NCBI RefSeq assembly: GCF_900143025.1
Contig: NZ_FRCT01000009.1
Coordinates: forward strand, 62,001-126,000
From: Ruminococcus flavefaciens
GTDB taxonomy: Bacteria; Bacillota; Clostridia; Oscillospirales; Ruminococcaceae
Direction: 5' to 3'
Length of the DNA: 64,000 nt
Shown here in pieces: positions 7,789-16,502 of the stretch. Below the pieces are notes generated by a model, which saw only the letters and a list, made by a program, of their open reading frames with translations, did not search any database and was not told where the DNA came from. Position 1 is the first letter of the stretch, and each line of letters begins with the position of its first letter. The position numbers were made by a program, and so were the translations under genes.

Positions 7789-8532
7789 TTACTTTTTAAG
7801 AAGTCTGTCCAGCATAACCTGTCTGCACTGCTTTTCAAGTTCATCATCAAGAGCTTCAAGAGCGATATGCTCATTCTCTCCCCTGTTTATGCAGTACTCT
7901 ATCATATAGTCTGATATCTCGGGATTTTTTGACAGACAAGGACCGTGTAGATAAGTTGCGATAACGTTTTTCTCGCAGTACCCCTCAGCCTCGCTCTTTG
8001 AGCAGTTTCCGTTTCCATAAAGAACCTTACCGAATGGAGTTTTTACCCCCTGAGTCTGACCGCCGTGATTTTCAAATCCAACTACCTTCACAGGCTTGCC
8101 TGTAAGCTTTGTTTCAATAACAATATTTCCGATACAGCGTTTTCTGCGGCTGTTCGGAGCAACTGTGAAGTAATCGAACAGTCCCAGACCCTTTATATCG
8201 TTGCCGTCAGCATCACGGTAGTACTTACCCATAAGCTGATAGCCTCCGCAAATGAGAAAAAGAAATGTTCCGTTTTTGTAAGCCTTTACGATACCGTCCC
8301 TGCATTTTAACAGGTCTGCGGAGATATGCTGCTGTTCAAGGTCAGCACCTCCGCCTATGTAAATAAGGTCATATGCGCTGAAATCAGGCATTTCCGAGTC
8401 GATAGAATACTTATCTATCTGACACTCTATACCGCGCTTTTTACAGCGGAAAGCCATGACCTCCATGTTTCCGCTGTCGCCGTAAAGGTCAAGCATATCG
8501 GCGTACATATGAAGAATTCTTATAGTTTTCAT
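7789..8532 (-). CDS. gatD: Lipid II isoglutaminyl synthase, glutaminase subunit GatD
   Basis: A 247-residue class I glutamine amidotransferase of the CobB/CobQ type. The nucleophile cysteine lies in LICGGYQ (C95) and a C-terminal histidine in YLHGPCLSKNP completes the dyad. In complex with MurT it hydrolyses glutamine and supplies ammonia to amidate the alpha-carboxyl of D-Glu in lipid II, a modification needed for efficient peptidoglycan cross-linking in many Gram-positives. The ATG at 8532 overlaps the murT stop by ATGA, so the two subunits are translationally coupled, as expected for a heterodimer. It ends the operon; palindromic repeats and a terminator follow. The assignment is strong because of both motif and partner gene. 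Confidence 0.92.
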   Translation of the reverse strand: MKTIRILHMYADMLDLYGDSGNMEVMAFRCKKRGIECQIDKYSIDSEMPDFSAYDLIYIGGGADLEQQHISADLLKCRDGIVKAYKNGTFLFLICGGYQLMGKYYRDADGNDIKGLGLFDYFTVAPNSRRKRCIGNIVIETKLTGKPVKVVGFENHGGQTQGVKTPFGKVLYGNGNCSKSEAEGYCEKNVIATYLHGPCLSKNPEISDYMIEYCINRGENEHIALEALDDELEKQCRQVMLDRLLKK

Positions 8533-9866
8533 TTGTTACCTCCATGCTTAGCGATATAGCGTTTAAGGGCAGCCCTTGTAGGCTGAACGGCTGTATAGTT
8601 TGCGATAATGAACTTTCGGCTCTCAGTTGACGCAAGCTCCTCAACAGCCTTGTCAAGGTCGGGACGCACAACTATTTTCGCAGGGTCATAGCCTGCTGTC
8701 TTGATACGTACAGCTATATCATAGGCTCTTGTACCCGATGTAACAACTCTTGTTACACGCTCGAAGATGCTGAAATTGATATCATAAATCCATGATACAT
8801 CAAGACCGTCCGCAATATTGTCGTTGAGCACGAAAAGAAGCTCCTTTTCGCCCTGCATCTCGTTCATTACACGCAGAGTCATATTAGCACCGACAGGGTT
8901 TTTGGCAAGATTAAGAGTAGCCTTGCTCTTACCCAGCATAAAGTTTTCCATACGTCCGTTTTTAACGGTATAGCTGTTGATGACTCCGTCTGTTATCTTC
9001 TGCTCGATATTATAAAGCTTAGCCGCAGCTGCAACAGCCGTCATATTATAAACATTATAGATGCTGTTGAGCTTTGGCGAATAGGTATGACCGTCCGCTG
9101 TGAATACAGGCTTTTCAAGGTCGATATCCTTAGCCGTTATATAGGGCTCGTAATCGCCGAAGCTGCACTTCTTACAAATGAACTTACCGATGTGGGAATA
9201 CTGATAGTATTCATACTCCAGAGGCTCACCGCAGAACGGGCAGAAACGCCCCTCAGAGGCTTCAAATATCTTCTTTGTTGCAAAGGCATATGGCTCTGCA
9301 TGGAAGTATTTCACGTTCTTATTCTTTGGATTTGCTCTGCCAAGTCTGGCTGTATTCGGGTCGTCACCGTTGAGGATAAGATTACCCTCAAAGGTCTTGC
9401 AGAAGCCGTTTATCTTCTGGATAAGTGTTTCCATTTCGCCGTTTCTGTCAAGCTGGTCACGGAAGAAATTCAGCACGACCAGCGTATCAAGTTTGAGCTG
9501 TGAATATACCACAGGTACGTGAGACTCGTCCGTTTCCAGTATAAGGTAATCAGCCTTGACTTTTCCCGACATATCGCAGTATTTCAAAAGCATAGAACAT
9601 ATGCCCGTATCAAGGTTGTTGCCCTCCTTGTTTATGATTATCTTCTTGCCGCTCCTTTCAAAAAGCTGTGCGATACAGTTTGTAACGGATGTCTTTCCGT
9701 TAGTACCTGTAATCGCGATTATAGGGCAATCCACCTTAAACATGGAAACCGCCTTGTGCCGTGACAGATGCCACAGCACGATACCCGGCAGATTTCCTGC
9801 GTTACGGTGAAGAAGCTTCAGAAGCTTTACAATAATTTTTCCGATGATTATGAGAAGTCGTTTCAA
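8529..9866 (-). CDS. murT: Lipid II isoglutaminyl synthase, ligase subunit MurT
   Basis: A 445-residue Mur-ligase-like protein. It has the ATP loop GTNGKTS (residues 54-60), a central domain interrupted by a four-cysteine zinc ribbon (CPFCG and CKKC, about 210-235) that distinguishes MurT from MurC-F, and the C-terminal DUF1727 domain. It activates the D-Glu carboxyl of lipid II with ATP for amidation by GatD-derived ammonia at the inner face of the membrane. The start is TTG 9866, supported by TGGAGGACGAAAT just upstream; no ATG lies near. The gene starts 17 bp after the giant helicase stop, which suggests co-transcription with it. An N-terminal hydrophobic stretch (residues 3-20) may associate with the membrane. 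Confidence 0.92.
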   Translation of the reverse strand: MKRLLIIIGKIIVKLLKLLHRNAGNLPGIVLWHLSRHKAVSMFKVDCPIIAITGTNGKTSVTNCIAQLFERSGKKIIINKEGNNLDTGICSMLLKYCDMSGKVKADYLILETDESHVPVVYSQLKLDTLVVLNFFRDQLDRNGEMETLIQKINGFCKTFEGNLILNGDDPNTARLGRANPKNKNVKYFHAEPYAFATKKIFEASEGRFCPFCGEPLEYEYYQYSHIGKFICKKCSFGDYEPYITAKDIDLEKPVFTADGHTYSPKLNSIYNVYNMTAVAAAAKLYNIEQKITDGVINSYTVKNGRMENFMLGKSKATLNLAKNPVGANMTLRVMNEMQGEKELLFVLNDNIADGLDVSWIYDINFSIFERVTRVVTSGTRAYDIAVRIKTAGYDPAKIVVRPDLDKAVEELASTESRKFIIANYTAVQPTRAALKRYIAKHGGNK

Positions 9867-9883
9867 TTTCGTCCTCCATAGTT

Positions 9884-12800
9884 TTAATTTCCAGTGTAGG
9901 AGACTCTGCCGTCATCGGTAAAGCCTACCCAGCCGCGGTTCTTAGCCGCCTTTATGCCAAGAGATACAGATGTTTCCAGCGAGGGTGTTATCCTTGTAAA
10001 TCCGAAGAGATGCGCCACCTCACGCAGCAAGTCCTCACGAGCCATAGCCACCTGACGGGACATTATCTCCCTTATGCCAACAGCTATCTCCTCAGGAGCT
10101 ACCTCGTCGATATCGCGCTTTTCATCGCCGCTGTATACTGTTCTGCACTTGTCATAGTTCTCGGGCTCCTGCTCCTTCAGCCATACATACTCGTTTTCTC
10201 CTGCTGTTGTTACCTTAGCCTCCGATTTTTCAAAAGCACTGTCGAAAAGTGCCTTCATATTTGAGCCGGGACGGGATATTCCCCAGCATGAGAATGTCTT
10301 TTTTGCAAGAGTTTTCTTGTTCATAGGAGCTTCGGCAGCAAGGATATCGTTAATGCACTTTGTTATCTTTGCAATACTGCCTTCGCTGAAGTTTTCGGAA
10401 GTACCCAGAGCCTTTATCTTGAATGTCTCGAATTTATCGAAGCTCTCAGCAAAGCTGCTGACCTGTTCGGTCTCGAATACGAGCTCCTGTTTCTTCTTTT
10501 CCTCTGCCTTCGGAGCAGCCGCAGGGTTGCGGTAACGCTCTATGGCATTATCTATCTCAGCCTTTATCTTGCCGAGGACTTTTTCCTTATTGTCCAGCCA
10601 GTCGATGATATAAACGCTCATCACGTTCCAGCCCAGTCCCTTGAGTACACTTGGCTGTGAAAGGCTTCTGTCGCTTGCTGTACCATTATGGAAATAGGAC
10701 TCGTTTCCGCAGTTTATACCCATGATATAGGTATCTGGCTTATCAGGATTAACAACTGCTACATCTACCTTATAGTCAGAGCAGCCTACACTGCATTTAC
10801 ATTCATAGCCCATTTTCCTTATCTCGTCCGCAACTACAGTCTCAAAGCCATCTGAGCCGCTCTTTGAACCTGCTCTTACAGGAAGTGCGCTCCTGCCCTT
10901 TGCAGCAAATTCAAGGAAACCCTTGAGTCCCTCGACACCGTCCGAACGTGTACGTGAAAGGTCGATCATATCGGGAGTGATGACCGAGAATACTATCATC
11001 TTGCACTTTGAACGTGATATTGCGACATTGAGTCTTCTCCAGCCGCCGTCGCGGTTAAGCGGACCGAAGTTCATTGATACCTTGCCGTCCTTGTCAGGAC
11101 CATAACCGATAGAGAACATGATAACATCACGCTCATCACCCTGTACATTTTCAAGGTTCTTGATGAGGATAGGCTCATACATCTCGTTTGCGTATTCTTC
11201 AAGCTTTGGATCATCGCGGTATGCGTCAATTAGCAGGTCGTCGATAAGGTTCTGCTGTGGCTGGCTGAATGTAACAACACCTATGCTGAACTTTCTCAGC
11301 TCAGGGTCTCTCAGTCTGCGGCATATCTCCTCCACAACTGCCTGTGCTTCGGCTTTATTTGTACGTGTGGAGCTCTTGTCATAGTATCCCTCAACGTGTA
11401 CCCAGCTTACCTCCGATATCTGATCGTCAGGCGACGGGAAGGTGTAAAGCTTGTTCTCGTAATACTTTGAGTTGCTGTACGCAATAAGGCTCTCATGGCG
11501 CGAACGATAGTGCCAGAGCAGATGCTTCTGCGGCATAGAAAGTGCAAGACAGTCATCAAGTACGCTTTCAAGGTCTTCCTTTTCGTAGTTCTCCTCGTCC
11601 ACCTGATTTGACGCAAAGAAGCTTGTAGGCGGAAGCTGTTTCGGGTCACCGACTACGATAACATTCTCGCCTCTTGCGATAGCTCCGACAGCCTCGCAGG
11701 TCGGGAGCTGTGAAGCCTCGTCGAATATAACAAGGTCAAACTTAGGGTAAGACGGGTCTATATACTGAGCCACGGAAATAGGGCTCATAAGCATTACAGG
11801 ACACATTCTGCGCAGCAGATTTGGTATGCTGTCGAAAAGCTTTCGTATAGACATCATTCTTCCGTTTGACTTGATAGCCTTTTGCAGTATGCCTATCTCA
11901 GAGCTGTTTGCGGAGCTGCCAGGTGCAGGTATCTTAGCTGAAAGCTCGGCAGCAAGCTCCTTGATGGAAAGTGTTGAGAAATCGTCAAGGACTTCGCCGA
12001 ATTTTCTGATAGTTTCCTCAAAGAGAGTTCCCTGAAAACGCGAAAGCACACTGTTTCGGGAAATAGTACTTGTGACCATAGCCTTGCTTATATCGCAGTC
12101 AAATGCACCTAAAAGCTGCTCTGTCGGCACATCGCCGTTCATGTACGCGTCGGCAACATTACCTATGCCAAGCTCGCGGAGCTTATTGCATATCGTAACG
12201 ATTCCCGTCCATTCCTTGAGCTGCGGAAGTGCTTCAATAACGGCATCTGCCTTCTGCTGAGCATCGCTGCCCAAGTTTTCGCCTGTTATGAGCTTGTCCG
12301 TATTTATACCGAAATCACTTCTGAGCTGTGATGATATATTTTCAAGTGCGGCATAATCTGCGGATATCTTCGATGTATCGCTGTTTACTCCGTTTTTAAG
12401 GCTGTCACAGAGCTTCTGCTTTATATCAGGAGCAAAGGCAGATGCAGCCATTCTTTCTCCAAGCTCGGAGGAACGGCTTACACACTTCTCAATGCTGCTC
12501 CAGTCTGCATTTTCATCAAGCTTCACAGTGCCGAAATACTTCAAAAGTTCGGGCTGTGCGGAAGTGACCTGTGTTTTAAGAGCATTGAACTGATTTATCT
12601 TGTCGTAATACTGTGTGATATTGGACTTTGTTACAGTTGAAGCAGACTTAGCATGAGCTGCAAGCTCCTTCACAAGCTTCTTGCTTCCCAATGCCTTTCC
12701 GATGAACCATTTGCCCTGTGCAGTTTTCCACCTTACCAGAGCATCTGACGCATTATAGCCCAGAACAGAAGGTTCAAACTTCGAGAGCAGCTCGTCCTTA

Positions 12801-15658
12801 GCCTGTGAAAGCTCCTTACCTGTATTTATAAGCCCCTGTGCAGCCTCCTTTGAGCCGTTCCAGCGGCTGTCTCCGATAATATCGGCAAGGAGCTGTTCTC
12901 CGCCCGAGGCTGCTGTAAGTATCTCAGCTGCAAGCTTGCACTGCTCAAAGGTCATCTCGCTGCTGCCCGTAAACTGCACAAGCTGCTGTGTATCGCCCTG
13001 AGCGACTGTAAGAGCTGTTTTCAGCTCGCGGAGCTTTGTCTCCATAGCTCCTCTTGTTTCGGGAGTGCATGAGGTAAGCTCGCATACTCCCAGAGCTGTC
13101 GTAGTAACATCACCGAATTCGCGTCCTGCCGCAGCAAGGCTTTCAAGAGTCTCATGCCATACCGAGTAAGAGGTATCGCTCATAGCGTCAAGCTGCTCAT
13201 TTGTAAATGTGAATTTACCGCCGAATTTACTGTTCTTTTCGTATCTTACGGCAGCATCATACATGGAGCAGCCGAAATTGCGCTTCTTGTGTATCTCCTC
13301 CATAGTGCCGTTAAGCTCTTTTCGCATCTCGGCTATCTTGTCAGCCTGTGCCTTGTACTCCGCAGGCTTCTTGATGCGTCCGACATTGAGAGTCTCTTCA
13401 AGCTGTTTGAGTACAGCACGTTTCTGAGCCTTATTTGAATGGAGCTCTATACAGAATGGCCCGAGACCTACCTTGTTAAGACGCTTTTCAACGACTGAAA
13501 GCGCAGCCATTTTCTCGGCTACGAAAAGTACGGATTTTCCCTGATACAGCGCACTTGCTATCATGTTGGTGATAGTCTGCGACTTACCGCTTCCGGGAGG
13601 TCCGTGAAGGACGAAGCTCTTGCCCTGTGAAGCCGCATAAACTGCCGCAAGCTGTGATGAATCGGCACTCAGCGGCACAACAAGATCGGAAGGAGCTACC
13701 TTATTATCAAGATCAAGAGGAGATATGTACAGATCATCGCCTGCCCATTCTGTTTTTCCTGAGATAAGACTTGCTACTACCTTGTTTTTTTCAAGCTCGT
13801 CAGCACGGTTTCGGATATCGTTCCACATGATGAAACGATTGAAGGAGAACTGTCCTATAAAAGCATAGTCAACGATATCCCAGCGTGGCTGCGACATTAT
13901 GCCCTGACGGATAGTATTGAATATTATTTGCAGATTTACGCCGTTTTCGTCCTCGGGTACAGGGTCAATTCCTTTTATATCAATGCCGAAGAACTGTCTC
14001 AGCATCTCCAGCATGGTGATATTTACCTGTGTATCCTCATCGCGCATACGGATAAGATATGTCTTTTCCTGTACCTTGCGGATTATATCTACAGGCACAA
14101 GCACAAGCGGTGCATAACGTGCCTTGTCGCTCTTTTCGGTCTCATACCAGCGCAGGAAGCCAAGTGCAAGATATATCGTATTTACACCGTTTTCCTCGAT
14201 GCTCACCTTAGCCTGTCTGTGGAGCTTCTTCATTACCTTTTCAAGGTCGGTATCCTTCATAAAAGTCCTCAGACGGCGGCTCTTGAACTCTGACTCCGAG
14301 ATAGTAGTTATAAGATCGCGGTCATTTTCTATCTCATATATCTTGCTGTCGGAAATCTGTAATGTGGTATCATTTGGCATGGGCATGACCTTGAAGTCCT
14401 CGCCCTTTGATATCTCGTCCTCAAGCACTCCGAGGTCGCTTATCATAAGCTGAACGCTCATTGCCGAGGGGCGGAAATTCAGAAGGCTGTTCCTGAGACT
14501 AAGGTCAAGGAGCTTTCTCTCCCATATTACCTGCTTTGTTACCTCCTTAGCCTCTCCGTCGGCTACAGTCTGTCCGATTATGTCTATTTCATTCGGAGCT
14601 GATGTTATCTCCGATTTTTTACGCTCGCCGTAGTCCACTGCCTTGAATGTTCCGTTTTCATACACTCTTGCAGGTACGGGACGAATACCGCTTGAACGGG
14701 TACGGCTTATATCTATTGCAAATATGAATTTCGCTGCATCGTCAAGATGACCTGCGGCGTGCTTCTCGGCATCGTCAAAATCTATATTCTTTCCTGCCAC
14801 AAGGTCAGTACACTCGACTGCGCATATTGCGTCTATACCATGAGCTATGCGCTTTGTAATAGCTGACATATCATATTGCAGGCAGTCTGAAAAAGTCTCA
14901 TTATCGAGCCAGCAGGCTGCAAAGGCATGGTCCTGTACAAGAATTAGCATAGGGTTAAGTCCTGCCGCTTCAAGGCATGAACAGTAAAGCACGGAAAGGT
15001 CGATACAGGTGCCCTGCTTCAGTTCAAGAACCGTATCGGGCATACGTATACGCTGAGCTTCCTCAAAGCTTGCAGGCGGCATTGCGTAGGCAATGTTCTG
15101 CTCCTGTAAAGCAGCATATATCGCGCCCATTTGCATTTTTACAATATTGGGATTTCTGGTCTGATAGCCTGTGAAAGCAGGATCATCACACCATTTTTTC
15201 AGGTATGCACCTGCCGCAGACATTATCTCCTGTACCTTCGAGTGATTCGGACTCACAAAGGCTGCGGCAGTCTCGGGCATGAAGTTTATACCCGACCACT
15301 GATCGTAGGCAAGAAGCTCGATGCTGCGGTTTTCGGAAGCTATGACTTCTTCGCCCTGAAGTGCTTCTATTGTAACACTTCCTACAAGCTTTTCGGTAAG
15401 GCTGAAAAGATAATCGGAAAGCATGATTATATTTATTGGAGCTATCTCTACAGGCTGTGCAGGTAAGAGATCAATGGGAGCTGATTCAAAGATCTTTGCA
15501 AACTCAGGCTCAAATCTTATCCTCAGTCTTACATTTTTCACTTCCTCGTCGGAATTATTGGTCATAACGATATTTCTGAATACAGGAACATAATTCTGCT
15601 GCATCGCAAAATTGATCTGAGCGGTCATATTGCCGCTGAAAGTGATTTTATTCTCCAT
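9884..15658 (-). CDS. Giant DUF4011 superfamily-1 helicase with transglutaminase-like and Vsr-like domains
   Basis: A 1924-residue protein. Order of parts: beta-rich N-terminus; transglutaminase-like segment with GTCIDLSVLY and a later QDHAFAACW (about 215-250); DUF4011 signature LLDLSLRNSLLNFR (about 385); Walker A GPPGSGKSQT (about 690); a long helical insert; Walker B VIFDEASQ and GDPKQLPP (about 1310-1335); SF1 motifs NVQGDERD and RLNVAISRS; a Vsr/MTES_1575-like nuclease region (about 1600-1690); and a DUF3320-like tail. In the nuclease region the usual GIECDG-type motif reads GINCGN, so an acidic residue is missing. The ATG at 15658 follows TGGAGGACTGT; upstream in-frame codons are rejected because the promoter at 15704-15732 leaves them outside the transcript. 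Related architectures occur in antiphage genes, but here it precedes murT-gatD. Function unknown. Confidence 0.8.
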   Translation of the reverse strand: MENKITFSGNMTAQINFAMQQNYVPVFRNIVMTNNSDEEVKNVRLRIRFEPEFAKIFESAPIDLLPAQPVEIAPINIIMLSDYLFSLTEKLVGSVTIEALQGEEVIASENRSIELLAYDQWSGINFMPETAAAFVSPNHSKVQEIMSAAGAYLKKWCDDPAFTGYQTRNPNIVKMQMGAIYAALQEQNIAYAMPPASFEEAQRIRMPDTVLELKQGTCIDLSVLYCSCLEAAGLNPMLILVQDHAFAACWLDNETFSDCLQYDMSAITKRIAHGIDAICAVECTDLVAGKNIDFDDAEKHAAGHLDDAAKFIFAIDISRTRSSGIRPVPARVYENGTFKAVDYGERKKSEITSAPNEIDIIGQTVADGEAKEVTKQVIWERKLLDLSLRNSLLNFRPSAMSVQLMISDLGVLEDEISKGEDFKVMPMPNDTTLQISDSKIYEIENDRDLITTISESEFKSRRLRTFMKDTDLEKVMKKLHRQAKVSIEENGVNTIYLALGFLRWYETEKSDKARYAPLVLVPVDIIRKVQEKTYLIRMRDEDTQVNITMLEMLRQFFGIDIKGIDPVPEDENGVNLQIIFNTIRQGIMSQPRWDIVDYAFIGQFSFNRFIMWNDIRNRADELEKNKVVASLISGKTEWAGDDLYISPLDLDNKVAPSDLVVPLSADSSQLAAVYAASQGKSFVLHGPPGSGKSQTITNMIASALYQGKSVLFVAEKMAALSVVEKRLNKVGLGPFCIELHSNKAQKRAVLKQLEETLNVGRIKKPAEYKAQADKIAEMRKELNGTMEEIHKKRNFGCSMYDAAVRYEKNSKFGGKFTFTNEQLDAMSDTSYSVWHETLESLAAAGREFGDVTTTALGVCELTSCTPETRGAMETKLRELKTALTVAQGDTQQLVQFTGSSEMTFEQCKLAAEILTAASGGEQLLADIIGDSRWNGSKEAAQGLINTGKELSQAKDELLSKFEPSVLGYNASDALVRWKTAQGKWFIGKALGSKKLVKELAAHAKSASTVTKSNITQYYDKINQFNALKTQVTSAQPELLKYFGTVKLDENADWSSIEKCVSRSSELGERMAASAFAPDIKQKLCDSLKNGVNSDTSKISADYAALENISSQLRSDFGINTDKLITGENLGSDAQQKADAVIEALPQLKEWTGIVTICNKLRELGIGNVADAYMNGDVPTEQLLGAFDCDISKAMVTSTISRNSVLSRFQGTLFEETIRKFGEVLDDFSTLSIKELAAELSAKIPAPGSSANSSEIGILQKAIKSNGRMMSIRKLFDSIPNLLRRMCPVMLMSPISVAQYIDPSYPKFDLVIFDEASQLPTCEAVGAIARGENVIVVGDPKQLPPTSFFASNQVDEENYEKEDLESVLDDCLALSMPQKHLLWHYRSRHESLIAYSNSKYYENKLYTFPSPDDQISEVSWVHVEGYYDKSSTRTNKAEAQAVVEEICRRLRDPELRKFSIGVVTFSQPQQNLIDDLLIDAYRDDPKLEEYANEMYEPILIKNLENVQGDERDVIMFSIGYGPDKDGKVSMNFGPLNRDGGWRRLNVAISRSKCKMIVFSVITPDMIDLSRTRSDGVEGLKGFLEFAAKGRSALPVRAGSKSGSDGFETVVADEIRKMGYECKCSVGCSDYKVDVAVVNPDKPDTYIMGINCGNESYFHNGTASDRSLSQPSVLKGLGWNVMSVYIIDWLDNKEKVLGKIKAEIDNAIERYRNPAAAPKAEEKKKQELVFETEQVSSFAESFDKFETFKIKALGTSENFSEGSIAKITKCINDILAAEAPMNKKTLAKKTFSCWGISRPGSNMKALFDSAFEKSEAKVTTAGENEYVWLKEQEPENYDKCRTVYSGDEKRDIDEVAPEEIAVGIREIMSRQVAMAREDLLREVAHLFGFTRITPSLETSVSLGIKAAKNRGWVGFTDDGRVSYTGN

Positions 15659-15703
15659 ACAGTCCTCCATTCTGCCGTTAGCGGTGCGAAAGATACTATT
15701 TCT

Positions 15704-15732
15704 ATGATACCACATTTTGTTGTATTTTACAA
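15704..15732 (-). promoter_or_regulatory. Promoter of the helicase-murT-gatD unit
   Basis: On minus: TTGTAA (15732-15727), a 17-bp spacer, TATCAT (15709-15704). It lies 30 bp inside the IS200-like boundary, so the insertion upstream left it intact. Confidence 0.5.
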
Positions 15733-15885
15733 TATTTACAGCAAAAAAAATCAAATAAGCATCCCCCGGCAAAGCCGGGGGTTTTCCCTTAAACGCCCCA
15801 TAGGGGCTCAGAATACAAGCTACGCCTAAAAAGGCGTAACAACACGGACGCACGCGGCTACGTTCTTCTGCGTATTTCTTACTTC

Positions 15886-16335
15886 TTATTCGCTATACGG
15901 ATTTGAATTGTCCAGCGTTAATTGACCTGCTATTCTGTCGTCTTCCAGTTGCTTTCTGATATAATCTGCTATTGCAGCTGTATTCTTCCCTGCTGTATCA
16001 ACATAATATCCTCGACACCAAAACGACCTGTTTCGATACTTATACTTCATATTCCCCCATTTGTTGTATATCATTATACTGCTTTTTCCTTTGAGGTATC
16101 CCATAAATGATGATACTGCATTTTTAGGTGGTATCTCCACCAACATATGTATATGATCCGGACACGCTTCCGCTTCAAGCAAATTTGCTCCGTACCAGTT
16201 ACATAATTGCCTTATTATCTGCCCTATTTCATATCTCTTTTCTCCGTAAAATACTTTCCTTCGATATTTTGGCGCAAATACTATATGATACTTGCAATTC
16301 CATTTTGTATGTGATAAACTATACTTGTCATTCAC
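15886..16335 (-). CDS. tnpA: IS200-type Y1 transposase TnpA
   Basis: A 149-residue HUH/Y1 transposase of normal family length. The metal-binding HUH motif is HIH in PDHIHMLVEIP (about residue 60) and the single catalytic tyrosine is in AIADYIRKQ (about 127). These enzymes move the element as a circular single strand, cutting at the foot of the end hairpins. The start is GTG 16335 with AGGAGG 10 nt upstream. That AGGAGG is in the stem of a perfect 14-bp hairpin (16347-16402), the usual translational brake on IS200 transposases. The frame is open and both motifs are intact, so the copy may still be active. Confidence 0.92.
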   Translation of the reverse strand: MNDKYSLSHTKWNCKYHIVFAPKYRRKVFYGEKRYEIGQIIRQLCNWYGANLLEAEACPDHIHMLVEIPPKNAVSSFMGYLKGKSSIMIYNKWGNMKYKYRNRSFWCRGYYVDTAGKNTAAIADYIRKQLEDDRIAGQLTLDNSNPYSE

Positions 16336-16346
16336 TTTGCAATGAC

Positions 16347-16402
16347 CTCCTTTTGATTATCTTTGCAGTTGGTAGCCGCAAATTTATTATAATCAAAAGG
16401 AG
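16347..16402 (-). promoter_or_regulatory. RBS-sequestering hairpin of tnpA
   Basis: Arms CTCCTTTTGATTAT and ATAATCAAAAGGAG (16389-16402 and 16347-16360) pair perfectly in the tnpA transcript. The second arm contains the Shine-Dalgarno sequence. Known for IS200 as a block on transposase translation. Confidence 0.8.
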
Positions 16403-16474
16403 TTTTTTCTTCAAGACTTATAGCTGTAAGCTTTTTTGACCCCCCGGCCTAGCCGGGGGTTTTCAGATTACAAC

Positions 16475-16498
16475 AAAAAAGCTGCCCGAAGGCAGCTT
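16475..16498 (-). terminator. Terminator of the Thr-rich lipoprotein gene
   Basis: On minus: AAAGCTGCC TTC GGGCAGCTTTTTT, directly after the stop at 16503. A classic strong intrinsic terminator. It isolates the gene from the IS element. Confidence 0.88.
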
Positions 16499-16502
16499 TA
16501 TG

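Larger units (their letters stand above)
15763..16463 (-). mobile_element. IS200/IS605-family insertion sequence (IS200 type, tnpA only)
   Basis: About 700 bp. Both ends carry a near-identical hairpin in the same orientation, CCCCCGGC-N3-GCCGGGGG followed by TTTTC (15763-15786 and 16441-16464), as expected for the subterminal palindromes of single-strand transposing IS200 elements. Between them lies one intact Y1 transposase gene and a 5' hairpin covering its ribosome binding site. No tnpB is present. Exact cleavage sites cannot be placed by eye. Confidence 0.85.

Noticed and set aside
15659..15853. 65-residue N-terminal extension of the giant helicase
   Set aside because: It runs across the promoter and into the IS200 end; the ATG at 15658 has GGAGG and fits the domain start.
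9884..16463. Defence island around the helicase and IS200 element
   Set aside because: Neighbours are cell-wall, lipoprotein and sugar-transferase genes; no methylase, nuclease or toxin gene is present.
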